Positions 15,892-23,834 of a DNA stretch of 26,949 bases are shown piece after piece; within the stretch, counting starts at the first letter, position 1, and every line of letters starts with the position of its first letter. The stretch is from assembly GCA_017455385.1 (NCBI GenBank), contig JAFTBD010000057.1, forward strand, positions 1-26,949, written 5' to 3'. Below the pieces are notes generated by a model that was given only the letters and a program-made list of their open reading frames with translations, searched no databases and was not told the DNA's origin. The translations under genes and the position numbers were made by a program. The stretch is from Clostridia bacterium (lineage in GTDB: Bacteria; Bacillota; Clostridia; Christensenellales; CAG-1252).

Positions 15892-16074
15892 CTAGTCGGC
15901 ATTCTCGACTTTCACGAGGTGGGAGACCACCTTGATCATGCCACGAGTCGTTGCATTGTCTTCCAAAACGTTGGAACTGCCGATCTTACGGAGACCCAGC
16001 GCGGCAACGTTTGCCTTCTGTTTCTCAAGGGCGCCGATGGTGCTCTTGATCAAAGTAACTTTAATCTTTGCCAT
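15892..16074 (-). CDS. rpmD: 50S ribosomal protein L30
   Basis: 60 residues, the normal bacterial L30 size: 'MAKIKVTLIKSTIGALEKQ' then 'LGLRKIGSSNVLEDNATTRG' and 'MIKVVSHLVKVENAD'. Its ATG shares one base with the rpsE stop, so the two are coupled. It binds 23S rRNA on the solvent side of the large subunit. Confidence 0.97.
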   Translation of the reverse strand: MAKIKVTLIKSTIGALEKQKANVAALGLRKIGSSNVLEDNATTRGMIKVVSHLVKVENAD

Positions 16075-16610
16075 TATTCTTGTGCCTCCTTACCGAGGAT
16101 CTCCTCCACGGTCTTGCCGCGGAGCGCTGCGATCTGTTCAACGGTCATCAAGCGGGAAAGTCCGTTCATCGTGGCTTTCGCACAGTTGATGGGGTTGTTG
16201 GTTCCGATCGCCTTGGTACGGATATCCTGGATACCCGCCATCTCGAGCACCGCACGCACGGGACCGCCCGCGATAACACCGGTACCTGCCTCAGCCGGCA
16301 TCAGGAGCACCTGACCGCGTCCGAACACACCGGTGATCTGGTGGGGGATGGTCGTTCCGACGATGGGTACCTTGATGAGGTTATTCTTCGCGGCGGTCGT
16401 CGCCTTCTCGATGGCGTCGGTCGCCTCGGTGGCTTTACCCATACCGAGACCCACTTGTCCGTTCTTATCACCGACCACGATGAGCGCGGCTTGACGCATC
16501 GTCCTACCGCCCTTGACCACCTTGGTAACGCGATTCATCGCGATGGTGACTTTCTCGAACCCGTCTTTGACTTCTCTGTCTTTATTGAATTTATCATCAC
16601 GTCTTGCCAT
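16074..16610 (-). CDS. rpsE: 30S ribosomal protein S5
   Basis: 178 residues starting 'MARRDDKFNKDREVKDGFEK'. The double-stranded RNA-binding-like N-terminal domain contains 'NRVTKVVKGGRTMRQAALIV', the loop where mutations affect spectinomycin resistance and decoding accuracy. The C-terminal domain includes 'LMPAEAGTGVIAGGPVRAVL'. The start at 16610 has a good AGGAGG-type site 10 bp after rplR. The order rplR-rpsE-rpmD is standard. Confidence 0.98.
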   Translation of the reverse strand: MARRDDKFNKDREVKDGFEKVTIAMNRVTKVVKGGRTMRQAALIVVGDKNGQVGLGMGKATEATDAIEKATTAAKNNLIKVPIVGTTIPHQITGVFGRGQVLLMPAEAGTGVIAGGPVRAVLEMAGIQDIRTKAIGTNNPINCAKATMNGLSRLMTVEQIAALRGKTVEEILGKEAQE

Positions 16611-16620
16611 ACTTGCCTCC

Positions 16621-16989
16621 TTAGAACTGCAGACCGGCTTCTCTTGCGCCGTCCGCGAGGGCTTCTACTCTGCCCATGTAAAGGTAGCCGCTCCTGTCGA
16701 AGACGACAGTGGTCACGCCCTTCTCGACCGCACGACGACCGAGCTCGGAGCCGACGTATTTCGCCGCTTCGGTCTTGGTCATCTCTTTCACCGCGTCGGC
16801 GATCGCCTTTTCCACGGTGGAGCAAGCCACGAGGGTGACACCCTTCACGTCGTCGATGATCTGCGCATAGATGTGGTTCGTGCTCTTGAACACGGACAAA
16901 CGGGGACGCTCGGTCGTGCCGCTTATCTTATTCCTGATACGCTTATGTCTCTTGATCCTTTCGGAATTCTTATCGATCTTGGTTATCAT
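16621..16989 (-). CDS. rplR: 50S ribosomal protein L18
   Basis: 122 residues: 'MITKIDKNSERIKRHKRIRN' (basic 5S rRNA-binding start), 'TTERPRLSVFKSTNHIYAQI', and the ending 'DRSGYLYMGRVEALADGARE' plus Ala-Gly-Leu-Gln-Phe. L18 brings 5S rRNA into the central protuberance together with L5. A GGAGTGG-like site precedes the start, and rplF ends 14 bp upstream. Confidence 0.98.
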   Translation of the reverse strand: MITKIDKNSERIKRHKRIRNKISGTTERPRLSVFKSTNHIYAQIIDDVKGVTLVACSTVEKAIADAVKEMTKTEAAKYVGSELGRRAVEKGVTTVVFDRSGYLYMGRVEALADGAREAGLQF

Positions 16990-17003
16990 ATCAATCCACT
17001 CCT

Positions 17004-17549
17004 TTATTTACCCGCAGTCTTACCGACCTTCTTCACGATCACTTCGTCCTTATAACGGATGCCGTAAATGTGGTAGGGATCCGGTCTCTTGATGTCGCGG
17101 AGGTTCGCAGCGAACTGTCCGACGAGCTCCTTATCGATACCGGAAACGGTGAGTTCAAGCGCATTCTCGGACACTTTCGCCGTGATCCCTGCGGGGATCT
17201 CAACGGGAACGTTGTGAGAGAAGCCGACGTTGAAGACAACTTTCTTGCCTTCGACAGAGATCCTGTAACCGACGCCGTTCACGACCAAGGTCTTGCTGAA
17301 GCCTTTGGTCACACCGACGACCATATTATTGATAAGGACGCGCGTGAGACCGTGGAGAGCCTTGTTCTCCTTGGTGTCGTTCGGGCGGCTCACGATGACG
17401 TGATTGCCTTCGATGGCGATCTTCATCGTGGGATGCAGGGTACGGGTGAGTGTCCCGAGGGGACCTTTGACCGTAACGACGTTGTTGTCCGCGAGAGTGA
17501 CGGTCACGCCGGCGGGTATTTCAATGGGAAGTCTACCGATTCTCGACAT
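17004..17549 (-). CDS. rplF: 50S ribosomal protein L6
   Basis: The start at 17549 ('MSRIGRLPIEIPAGVTV') has a GGGAGGTAG site and gives 181 residues; a longer frame into rpsH is rejected. Two homologous domains are seen, and the C-terminal L6 signature 'DKELVGQFAANLRDIKRPDP' (about 150-169) is followed by 'YHIYGIRYKDEVIVKK'. L6 lies near the factor-binding site and the sarcin-ricin loop. It is 13 bp from rpsH. Confidence 0.98.
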   Translation of the reverse strand: MSRIGRLPIEIPAGVTVTLADNNVVTVKGPLGTLTRTLHPTMKIAIEGNHVIVSRPNDTKENKALHGLTRVLINNMVVGVTKGFSKTLVVNGVGYRISVEGKKVVFNVGFSHNVPVEIPAGITAKVSENALELTVSGIDKELVGQFAANLRDIKRPDPYHIYGIRYKDEVIVKKVGKTAGK

Positions 17550-17562
17550 ATCACTACCTCCC

Positions 17563-17958
17563 TTACCAGACGTACGCCATGACTTCGCCGCCGACATTCG
17601 CGATGCGAGCCTTCTTGTCCGTCATAATACCCTTTGAAGTCGAGATGATCGCGATGCCGAGACCATTCAGCACTTTGGGAAGGTCCTCGCAATTCGCGTA
17701 CACTCTGAGGCCGGGCTTGCTGACGCGCTTCAAACCATTGATAACGCTCCTGCCTGCGCCGTACTTCAAAGTAATGTTCATATAACTGTTCACGCCGTCT
17801 TCCACTTTCTCGACGGCTGCAATATAGCCCTCTTCCAACAGGATATCCGCGATCGCGGCTTTCACCTTAGAAGTGGGGATCTTGACGTCGGAATGCTTCG
17901 CGGTAAGGGCGTTCCTTATCCTCGTGAGCATATCCGCAATAGGATCGGTCACTACCAT
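17563..17958 (-). CDS. rpsH: 30S ribosomal protein S8
   Basis: 131 residues beginning 'MVVTDPIADMLTRIRNALTA', the family start. The C-terminal block 'GIAIISTSKGIMTDKKARIA' then 'NVGGEVMAYVW' is the 16S rRNA helix 21-binding region. In E. coli S8 is the translational repressor of the spc operon; whether that holds here is not visible. GGAGGATAC precedes the ATG at 17958. Confidence 0.98.
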   Translation of the reverse strand: MVVTDPIADMLTRIRNALTAKHSDVKIPTSKVKAAIADILLEEGYIAAVEKVEDGVNSYMNITLKYGAGRSVINGLKRVSKPGLRVYANCEDLPKVLNGLGIAIISTSKGIMTDKKARIANVGGEVMAYVW

Positions 17959-17976
17959 ATCTGTATCCTCCTTACA

Positions 17977-18162
17977 TTACCAACTGGACTTCTTAATGCC
18001 GGGTATCTGCCCTTTGTAGGCGAGTTCTCTGAAACACACCCTGCAAATACCGTACTTCTTAAGAACTGCGTGCGGTCTTCCGCAAATGCTGCACCTCGTG
18101 TACGCACGGGTGGAGAACTTCGCGGGCGCTTTCTGCTTATTTTTAAGAGCTGTTCTAGCCAT
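17977..18162 (-). CDS. rpsN: 30S ribosomal protein S14, type Z (zinc)
   Basis: 61 residues, the short zinc form of S14 (also called rpsZ). The four zinc ligands are Cys24, Cys27, Cys40 and Cys43 in 'YTRCSICGRP' and 'YGICRVCFREL'. The ending 'AYKGQIPGIKKSSW' is invariant in this class. It is essential for 30S head assembly. The start at 18162 follows GGGAGGTAGGTATT. The Gram-positive order rplE-rpsN-rpsH is kept. Confidence 0.98.
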   Translation of the reverse strand: MARTALKNKQKAPAKFSTRAYTRCSICGRPHAVLKKYGICRVCFRELAYKGQIPGIKKSSW

Positions 18163-18176
18163 AATACCTACCTCCC

Positions 18177-18767
18177 TTAGTTGCGAGCGAAGGGCATGCC
18201 GAGCATCGTCAGGAGCTCTTTCGCCTCTTCGTCCGTCTTCGCCGTGGTGACCACGCAGATGTCAAGACCTCTCGTCTTCTCCACCTGCTCGTAGGAGATC
18301 TCCGGGAAGATCAGCTGCTCTTTAAGACCCATCGCATAGTTACCTCTGCCGTCGAAGGACTTCGCGGAAACGCCTTTGAAGTCTCTCACGCGGGGGAGCA
18401 CGATGCTGATGAGCTTGTCGAGGAAGTCATACATTTTGCCGCCGCGGAGGGTGACCTTCGCGCCGATATTCTGACCTTCTCTGACTTTGAAGTTCGCAAC
18501 GCTCTTCTTCGCCTTGGTAACGACGGGCTTCTGTCCGCTGATGAGTCTGAGTTCTTCGACCGCCAGCTGGAAGCTCTTGCTATTATCCTTCTCATCGCCG
18601 AGACCCATATTCAGCACGATCTTCTCGAGCTTGGGCACTTCGTTCACGTTCGTGTAGTTGAACTTGGTCATCAAAGCGGGAATGACCGTCTCGACGTAGT
18701 AGTCTTTCAGTCTGTATACACTCTTGGTGCCAGCCGTCGTAGCGGCTGCTTTCTTCTTCTCTGCCAC
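18177..18767 (-). CDS. rplE: 50S ribosomal protein L5
   Basis: 196 residues, about 17 longer than typical L5, because of an N-terminal Lys/Ala/Thr-rich extension ('MAEKKKAAATTAGTKSVYR'). The core has 'VPKLEKIVLNMGLGDEKDN', 'GQKPVVTKAKKSVANFKVRE' and 'FPEISYEQVEKTRGLDI'. L5 binds 5S rRNA and contacts P-site tRNA. The start at 18767 lies one base from the rplX stop, with a GGAGGTAAAGTAAAG stretch as ribosome binding site. The alternative start would be an internal codon near residue 16, but no Met is present there. Confidence 0.97.
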   Translation of the reverse strand: MAEKKKAAATTAGTKSVYRLKDYYVETVIPALMTKFNYTNVNEVPKLEKIVLNMGLGDEKDNSKSFQLAVEELRLISGQKPVVTKAKKSVANFKVREGQNIGAKVTLRGGKMYDFLDKLISIVLPRVRDFKGVSAKSFDGRGNYAMGLKEQLIFPEISYEQVEKTRGLDICVVTTAKTDEEAKELLTMLGMPFARN

Positions 18768-18768
18768 T

Positions 18769-19260
18769 TTACTTTACCTCCGTTTCCGTTGCATCCGTTG
18801 CGGGAGCCGTCTTCTTCGTAGCCTTCTTGGTCGCCTTCTTCGCCTTGGGAGCGGTCTCGGTCTCCTCGGTCACGGTCTCTGCCGCGGGCTCTTCGGACTT
18901 CTTCACGGACTTCTTCGCCTTCTTCGCGGTAGCCTTCTTCGGGGCTGCCTTCGTGTCGATGACGGCGCCGCACTTCTTGCACTTCCTGACGTTCTTGCCC
19001 TCGACCTTGTCGTGCGCGACCTTGGTCGCTTTGCCGCATTCGGGGCAGACGAGCATCACGTTGGAGACGTCGATCGGGGCGGGCTGCTCCACTTTGCCGC
19101 CCGGCTGATTCGCGCCACGGGGCTTCATGTGCTTGGTCACCATGTTGACGCCTTCGAGCACCACCTTGCGCTTCGAGGGATATGCTTTGATAACGGTGGC
19201 TTTCTTACCTTTCTCCTCGCCGGAGATCACCACTACGGTATCGCCTTTCTTTATTTCCAT
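18769..19260 (-). CDS. rplX: 50S ribosomal protein L24 with long Lys/Ala-rich tail
   Basis: 163 residues, against about 100 for most L24. The KOW domain ('MEIKKGDTVVVISGEEKGKK') and the zinc-like pair 'MLVCPECGKATKV' / 'VRKCKKCGAV' occupy the first 105 residues or so. The remaining 58 or so are a low-complexity tail of Lys, Ala, Glu and Thr, similar in composition to histone H1 or eukaryotic-like basic tails, probably disordered and rRNA- or polyanion-binding. L24 starts 50S assembly by binding the 5' end of 23S rRNA. It is 10 bp from rplN. The core call is firm; the role of the tail is unknown. Confidence 0.96.
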   Translation of the reverse strand: MEIKKGDTVVVISGEEKGKKATVIKAYPSKRKVVLEGVNMVTKHMKPRGANQPGGKVEQPAPIDVSNVMLVCPECGKATKVAHDKVEGKNVRKCKKCGAVIDTKAAPKKATAKKAKKSVKKSEEPAAETVTEETETAPKAKKATKKATKKTAPATDATETEVK

Positions 19261-19270
19261 AATGTCCTCC

Positions 19271-19639
19271 TTACAGCACTTCGGGAGCCAGAGAGATGAT
19301 CTTCATATAATCCTTATCTCTCAATTCTCTCGCGATGGGCCCAAAGATACGGGTGCCACGGGGCTGCTTCTGATTGTCGATGATGACTGCCGCATTCTCG
19401 TCGAAGCGGATGTGGCTGCCGTCCTTTCTGCCGATGCCGCGGACGGATCTGACGATGACCGCCTTCACGACGTCGCCCTTCTTCACGGTGCCGCCCGGGG
19501 TCGCCGTCTTAACGGACGCCACGATAACGTCGCCGATGTTGCCGAACTTTCTGAAAGAACCGCCCAGCACTTTGATACACATGATCTCCTTGGCACCGGT
19601 GTTATCCGCCACTACCAATCTGCTTTGTGGTTGTATCAT
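19271..19639 (-). CDS. rplN: 50S ribosomal protein L14
   Basis: 122 residues, the invariant L14 length: 'MIQPQSRLVVADNTGAKEIM' at the start, 'GGTVKKGDVVKAVIVR' in the middle and 'RGTRIFGPIARELRDKDYMK' near the end. L14 helps form an intersubunit bridge and is the docking site of the silencing factor RsfS. The start at 19639 has a GGAGGCGAG site; rpsQ ends 12 bp upstream. Confidence 0.98.
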   Translation of the reverse strand: MIQPQSRLVVADNTGAKEIMCIKVLGGSFRKFGNIGDVIVASVKTATPGGTVKKGDVVKAVIVRSVRGIGRKDGSHIRFDENAAVIIDNQKQPRGTRIFGPIARELRDKDYMKIISLAPEVL

Positions 19640-19651
19640 ATTCTCGCCTCC

Positions 19652-19918
19652 TTACTTCGCCCTGCTGATGATCTCGACGAGTCTCCAGCGCTTCTCCTTG
19701 CTCAGGGGGCGGGTCTCGACGATCTCAACGGTATCACCGATATGCGCGTCGTTGTTCTCGTCGTGCACTTTGTACTTGTTGGTGATACGAACGGTCTTCT
19801 TGTAGAGCGGGTGCTTATACTTCACTTCGACAGCCACGACGATGGTCTTGTCCATCTTGTCGCTGACGACCATACCGACCCTGCTCTTCCTCAAATTTCT
19901 TTCGATTGCGTTTTCCAT
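19652..19918 (-). CDS. rpsQ: 30S ribosomal protein S17
   Basis: 88 residues with an OB fold: 'RKSRVGMVVSDKMDKTIVVA' near the start, 'YKVHDENNDAHIGDTVEIVE' in the middle and 'TRPLSKEKRWRLVEII' towards the end. It binds 16S rRNA early in assembly. The start follows GGAGGTTTTGGTAA, with rpmC ending 14 bp upstream. Confidence 0.98.
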   Translation of the reverse strand: MENAIERNLRKSRVGMVVSDKMDKTIVVAVEVKYKHPLYKKTVRITNKYKVHDENNDAHIGDTVEIVETRPLSKEKRWRLVEIISRAK

Positions 19919-19932
19919 TTACCAAAACCTCC

Positions 19933-20148
19933 TTACTTCGCCGTGGCTTCATCGATGAGGTTCAATTCTCTCTGACGAAGTATGGTATTCACTCTTGCGA
20001 TGTCGCGCTTGCAGTTCTTGAGCGCGCTGTTATTGGTGAGCTGACCCGCGGCATGCTGAAAACGAAGGTTGAAAAGCTGCGACTTCAACTTGGTAAGTTC
20101 TTTACCGAGCTCGACCGAACTCATTTCATTATACTTCTTAGCTTTCAT
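19933..20148 (-). CDS. rpmC: 50S ribosomal protein L29
   Basis: 71 residues in two helices: 'SSVELGKELTKLKSQLFNLR' then 'FQHAAGQLTNNSALKNCKRD' and 'IARVNTILRQREL'. L29 sits at the peptide tunnel exit next to L23 and contributes to the binding platform for trigger factor and SRP. Its ATG shares one base with the rplP stop, so translation is coupled. Confidence 0.97.
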   Translation of the reverse strand: MKAKKYNEMSSVELGKELTKLKSQLFNLRFQHAAGQLTNNSALKNCKRDIARVNTILRQRELNLIDEATAK

Positions 20149-20585
20149 TATTCTTCACCGCCTTCCGTTGCTACGGGAGTTTCCTTCACAACGATCTTGG
20201 ACTTGACCGGCAACTTGTGCGAGGCAAGTCTCAATGCTTCCTTCGCGATGGTAAGGTCGATGCCTGCCATCTCGAACATCACTCTTCCGGGTTTGACCAC
20301 CGCCACCCAGTATTCCGGGGAACCTTTACCGCTACCCATGCGGGTCTCGGCGGGCTTCTTGGTCACGGGCTTGTGGGGGAATATGTCGATCCACACCTGT
20401 CCGCCTCTCTTGGTGAAACGAGTCATTGCGATACGAGCGGCTTCGATCTGGTTCGAAGTGACCCATCCGCACTCTTCCGCCACCAAAGCGATCTCACCGT
20501 AAGCGATCTTATTGCCTTTATTTGCTTTTCCTTTCATGCGGCCGCGAGAAACTTTTCTACGCTTGACCCTCTTCGGCATCAACAT
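20148..20585 (-). CDS. rplP: 50S ribosomal protein L16
   Basis: 145 residues. The ATG at 20585 ('MLMPKRVKRRKVSRGRMKGK') lies 9 bases after GGAGG and shares a base with the rpsC stop. The second Met, at 20579, would be 15 bases from it and is the less likely start. Core motifs 'RGGQVWIDIFPHKPVTKKPA' and 'RMGSGKGSPEYWVAVVKPGR' are typical. L16 organises the A-site tRNA elbow region of the 50S. Confidence 0.98.
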   Translation of the reverse strand: MLMPKRVKRRKVSRGRMKGKANKGNKIAYGEIALVAEECGWVTSNQIEAARIAMTRFTKRGGQVWIDIFPHKPVTKKPAETRMGSGKGSPEYWVAVVKPGRVMFEMAGIDLTIAKEALRLASHKLPVKSKIVVKETPVATEGGEE

Positions 20586-21346
20586 TACGCTTCACCTCCT
20601 TCGGTTGTTTGGGCAGGCTGGGTCTTCTTCACCAGCACTTCGCCCTTATAGATCCACACTTTCACACCGATACGTCCGTACGTGGTGTGCGCCTCTGCGA
20701 AACCGTAATCGATGTCGGCACGCAGGGTCTGAAGGGGTATGGAACCCTCGTGATATTGTTCGGTACGCGCGATCTCGGCGCCGTCCAATCTGCCGGATAC
20801 CATCGTCTTGATACCCTTGGCACCCGCCTTGCTGGCTCTGGACATCGCCATCTTCATCGCTCTGCGGAAACTGGTCCTCTTCTCGAGCTGATTCGCGATA
20901 TCCTCCGCAACGAGCTGCGCATCGGCGTCCGCCACCTTGACGGGGATGAACTCGATGAGCACTGCGGGATAATTGTGTCCGTTCTTCTTCGTGATCTTGA
21001 TGACCGCGGCGCGGATCTTCTCGGTGCCGACGCCCTTCGCTCCGATCAGGAGACCCGGACGAGCGGTGAACACCTTGACCTTGAGATACTTGTCGCATCT
21101 CTCGATGTCAACGCGCGAGATACGGGGTCTGTCGTCCAGCTTCTTGGGGAACTTCTCGCCTTCCTGCGCCACCGGCTCTTCGGACGTCGCCTTGAGTTCG
21201 GGCTTATAAACGTCTTTGATGAAGTGCCTGATCTGGTTGTCCTCCAAGAGGTAGCTGCCGAATTCTTTCTTGCCGGCGAACCACTGGGCTTGCCAGTCTT
21301 TGATAACTCCTATTCTGAGTCCGTTAGGATTTACTTTCTGTCCCAT
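20585..21346 (-). CDS. rpsC: 30S ribosomal protein S3 with internal insertion
   Basis: 253 residues; most S3 have 210-230. The start 'MGQKVNPNGLRIGVIKDWQA' is standard. A KH domain carries the GxxG loop as 'GLLIGAKGVG' (about 106-115), and the C-terminal domain has 'FRRAMKMAMSRASKAGAKGI' and 'LRADIDYGFAEAHTTYGRIG'. The extra length is an acidic/Lys insertion around residues 53-75, between the second N-terminal helix and the KH domain, plus a short C-terminal tail ending in Gly-Gly-Glu-Ala. S3 lines the mRNA entry and has helicase-assisting basic residues. It is 11 bp from rplV. Confidence 0.97.
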   Translation of the reverse strand: MGQKVNPNGLRIGVIKDWQAQWFAGKKEFGSYLLEDNQIRHFIKDVYKPELKATSEEPVAQEGEKFPKKLDDRPRISRVDIERCDKYLKVKVFTARPGLLIGAKGVGTEKIRAAVIKITKKNGHNYPAVLIEFIPVKVADADAQLVAEDIANQLEKRTSFRRAMKMAMSRASKAGAKGIKTMVSGRLDGAEIARTEQYHEGSIPLQTLRADIDYGFAEAHTTYGRIGVKVWIYKGEVLVKKTQPAQTTEGGEA

Positions 21347-21357
21347 TCGTCTACCTC

Positions 21358-21747
21358 CTACTTATTCGCGCTGTCGAGTATCACGGTGATGTGGCTCGTA
21401 CGTTTCAAGATGCGATATGCACGCCCTTTTGCGCGGGGCATGATCCTCTTGAGCGTCGGTCCCTGATCCGCGAAAGCCTCCGCCACGAACAGATCGCTCT
21501 TACTGGTATTGTCTCTGTGCTCGGCATTCGCCGCTGCGGAATCGAGCACCTTGAGCACCACGGGCGCGGCGGACTTATTCGTATTCTTCAGAATAGCCGC
21601 TGCATCGGTGTAGCTCTTACCCCTGATGATGTCGAGAACGATCCTGACTTTGAAGGGAGATATCCTGATGTATTTCGCGGTCGCCATGGGGCGCTTATCC
21701 GCGTTCTCTTTGCGAGATTTGCTCTTCTCTCTAATGCGTGTAGCCAT
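21358..21747 (-). CDS. rplV: 50S ribosomal protein L22
   Basis: 129 residues. After a basic start ('MATRIREKSKSRKENADKRP') comes 'ATAKYIRISPFKVRIVLDII' and the C-terminal 'PTLKRIMPRAKGRAYRILKR', the extended hairpin that lines the peptide exit tunnel where macrolides act. The start is 8 bp after the rpsS stop with GGAGGACAT. The N-terminal basic stretch is about 15 residues longer than in minimal L22. Confidence 0.98.
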   Translation of the reverse strand: MATRIREKSKSRKENADKRPMATAKYIRISPFKVRIVLDIIRGKSYTDAAAILKNTNKSAAPVVLKVLDSAAANAEHRDNTSKSDLFVAEAFADQGPTLKRIMPRAKGRAYRILKRTSHITVILDSANK

Positions 21748-21755
21748 ATGTCCTC

Positions 21756-22034
21756 CTATTTCGCCGCAGCGCTCTTGCTGCCGGGGTGTCCCTTAAACGT
21801 TCTGGTGGGGACAAACTCGCCGAGCTTGCATCCGACCATGTCTTCCGTGATATACACGGGAACGTGTTTCCTGCCATCGTGAACGGCGATCGTGTGACCG
21901 ATCATATCCGGGAAGATCGTGCTCGCTCTCGACCAGGTCTTGATAGCCTTCTTCTCGTTCGCGTCGTTCATGGATTGTATTCTTTTCAACAACCTTTCTT
22001 CTACGTAAGGTCCTTTCTTAACAGATCTGCTCAT
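21756..22034 (-). CDS. rpsS: 30S ribosomal protein S19
   Basis: 92 residues, the usual size: 'MSRSVKKGPYVEERLLKRIQ' then 'IKTWSRASTIFPDMIGHTIA' and 'GCKLGEFVPTRTFKGHPG'. It binds 16S rRNA in the 30S head with S13, close to the A-site finger of the 50S. The ATG at 22034 follows a GGAGGGAG site; rplB ends 13 bp upstream. Confidence 0.98.
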   Translation of the reverse strand: MSRSVKKGPYVEERLLKRIQSMNDANEKKAIKTWSRASTIFPDMIGHTIAVHDGRKHVPVYITEDMVGCKLGEFVPTRTFKGHPGSKSAAAK

Positions 22035-22047
22035 TTCTCCCTCCTAC

Positions 22048-22878
22048 TTAGTTCACGCGCTTAATGATGAACTTGTTCGATGCGTTCTTCTTCTTGCGGG
22101 TCTTGTATCCGAGTGCCGGCTTGCCCCACGGGGTAACAGGACTTGCCATACCCACCGGGCTCTTGCCTTCACCACCACCGTGCGGGTGATCGCAGGGGTT
22201 CATGACCACACCACGGACGGTCGGACGAGTACCCATGTGTCTCTTCCTGCCCGCTTTACCGAGGGAGACGATCTCGTTGTCTTTATTGCCGAGCTCGCCG
22301 ACGGTGGCGCGGCAATTCAGGGGCACGTATCTCATCTCGCCGCTGGGCATCTTGATGATCGCGCCTTTGGTCTCTTTCGCCATGAGCTGCGCGCTGATGC
22401 CTGCCGAACGGGCGATGACGCCGCCGCGGCCCACGTGCATCTCGATGTTGTGGATGAACGTACCGACGGGGATCGAGGACAGCGGCAAGCAGTTGCCGAG
22501 CTTGATATCCACATCGACGCCGCTGATGACCGTGTCGCCTACTTTCAGTCCGTCCGGAGCGAGGATGTATCTCTTCTCGCCGTCTTCGTACTGGATGAGC
22601 GCGATATTCACGGTGCGGTTCGGATCGTACTGGATGCCGACCACCTTCGCGGGCACGTTATCCTTATTTCTCTTGAAGTCGATGACTCTGTATTTCTGCC
22701 TGTTCCCGCCGCCGATGTGCCTGACGGTGATCTTGCCCGTGGCGTTTCTGCCGCCGCTCTTCTTCTTGAGCTCGAGCAAGGACTTTTCGGGAGTCTGCAC
22801 GCCTTGGAGTTCTTCGAACGTGGACACGCTCATTCCACGGCGTCCCGCAGTAGTGGGATTATATCTCTTAATAGCCAT
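22048..22878 (-). CDS. rplB: 50S ribosomal protein L2
   Basis: 276 residues, the normal length. 'MAIKRYNPTTAGRRGMSVST' is the family start. The C-terminal block 'VMNPCDHPHGGGEGKSPVGM' contains the conserved His essential for peptidyl transferase activity, followed by 'PWGKPALGYKTRKKKNASNK'. L2 holds the peptidyl transferase centre and forms an intersubunit bridge. GGAGGACGAG precedes the start; rplW ends 16 bp upstream. Confidence 0.98.
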   Translation of the reverse strand: MAIKRYNPTTAGRRGMSVSTFEELQGVQTPEKSLLELKKKSGGRNATGKITVRHIGGGNRQKYRVIDFKRNKDNVPAKVVGIQYDPNRTVNIALIQYEDGEKRYILAPDGLKVGDTVISGVDVDIKLGNCLPLSSIPVGTFIHNIEMHVGRGGVIARSAGISAQLMAKETKGAIIKMPSGEMRYVPLNCRATVGELGNKDNEIVSLGKAGRKRHMGTRPTVRGVVMNPCDHPHGGGEGKSPVGMASPVTPWGKPALGYKTRKKKNASNKFIIKRVN

Positions 22879-22894
22879 TTTCTCGTCCTCCTAA

Positions 22895-23185
22895 TTACGT
22901 CAAACTGTCGAAGAACTCGATGCTCTTGCTGTTCTCGGTGAGTTGAACGATCGCCTTCTTGTAGTCGGGTCTCTTACCGGACGTCGCACCGCGTCTCTTT
23001 ACCTTGCCCTGCACGTTGATGGTATTGACTTTCGCCACCTCAACGCCGAACACTTCTTCAACGGCTCTCTTGATGTCCACCTTGGTGGCGTTCTTCGCCA
23101 CTTTGAAGGTGTATCTCTTCATCTGGATACCGCTGAAGCTCTTCTCGGACAGTATAGGTTTAATTATAATATCGAAACTATTCAT
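22895..23185 (-). CDS. rplW: 50S ribosomal protein L23
   Basis: 96 residues: 'DIIIKPILSEKSFSGIQMKR' then 'YTFKVAKNATKVDIKRAVEE' and 'GVEVAKVNTINVQGKVKRRG'. L23 at the tunnel exit is the main docking point for trigger factor and the signal recognition particle. The start at 23185 follows GGAGGTAAGGT, with rplD 11 bp upstream. Confidence 0.98.
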   Translation of the reverse strand: MNSFDIIIKPILSEKSFSGIQMKRYTFKVAKNATKVDIKRAVEEVFGVEVAKVNTINVQGKVKRRGATSGKRPDYKKAIVQLTENSKSIEFFDSLT

Positions 23186-23196
23186 ACCTTACCTCC

Positions 23197-23823
23197 TCAC
23201 GCCTCTACGTACTTCTTCTCGATGGCAAGCACCGCTTCCTTGGAGAAGATGCATTTCGCGTTCGCAACAACGTCGAGGACGTTGATGAGATCTGCATTGA
23301 TCGTGGTCACGCCGGGGATGTTGCGCGCCGCGATGACGGCATTCGCATCATTATTACCGAGCACGACCAAGACGGTCTTGTCGAGAGAGAAATTCTTCAG
23401 CACGGTCGCCATTTCCTTGGTCTTCGCGGCATTCAGCGCGAGACTGTCCACGACGATGGCTTCGTTCTCCTCGAACTTCTTGGAAAGAGCGCTCTTCAGA
23501 GCCTCTTGCTTCATGGTCTTATTGACTTTCTGGGAGAAGTCACGGGGCTTCGGAGCGAAAACGACGCCGCCCTTGATCCATTGCGGAGCGCGGGTGCTGC
23601 CCTGACGCGCGTTACCGGTGCCCTTCTGTCTCCAAGGCTTCCTGCCGCCGCCCCTGACTTCGGTGCGGGTGAGGGTGCTCTTGGTGCCCTGACGCATATT
23701 GTTCAACTGTGCGACAACGCACTGATGGATGATGGCTTCGTTATACTCTCTCGCGAAGACTGCGTCGGAAAGCTCTAAGCTGTCTATTTCTTTTGCCTGC
23801 TTATCATACACTTTGACTAACAT
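23197..23823 (-). CDS. rplD: 50S ribosomal protein L4
   Basis: 208 residues. The tunnel-lining loop is in 'TEVRGGGRKPWRQKGTGNAR' followed by 'QGSTRAPQWIKGGVVFAPKP'. The C-terminal half has 'VLVVLGNNDANAVIAARNIP' and 'DLINVLDVVANAKCIFSKEA'. In gamma-proteobacteria L4 represses the S10 operon by binding its leader. A structured leader precedes rpsJ here, but L4 control cannot be read from sequence. The start is 11 bp after rplC with an AAGGAGAAG site. Confidence 0.98.
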   Translation of the reverse strand: MLVKVYDKQAKEIDSLELSDAVFAREYNEAIIHQCVVAQLNNMRQGTKSTLTRTEVRGGGRKPWRQKGTGNARQGSTRAPQWIKGGVVFAPKPRDFSQKVNKTMKQEALKSALSKKFEENEAIVVDSLALNAAKTKEMATVLKNFSLDKTVLVVLGNNDANAVIAARNIPGVTTINADLINVLDVVANAKCIFSKEAVLAIEKKYVEA

Positions 23824-23834
23824 AATTCTTCTCC

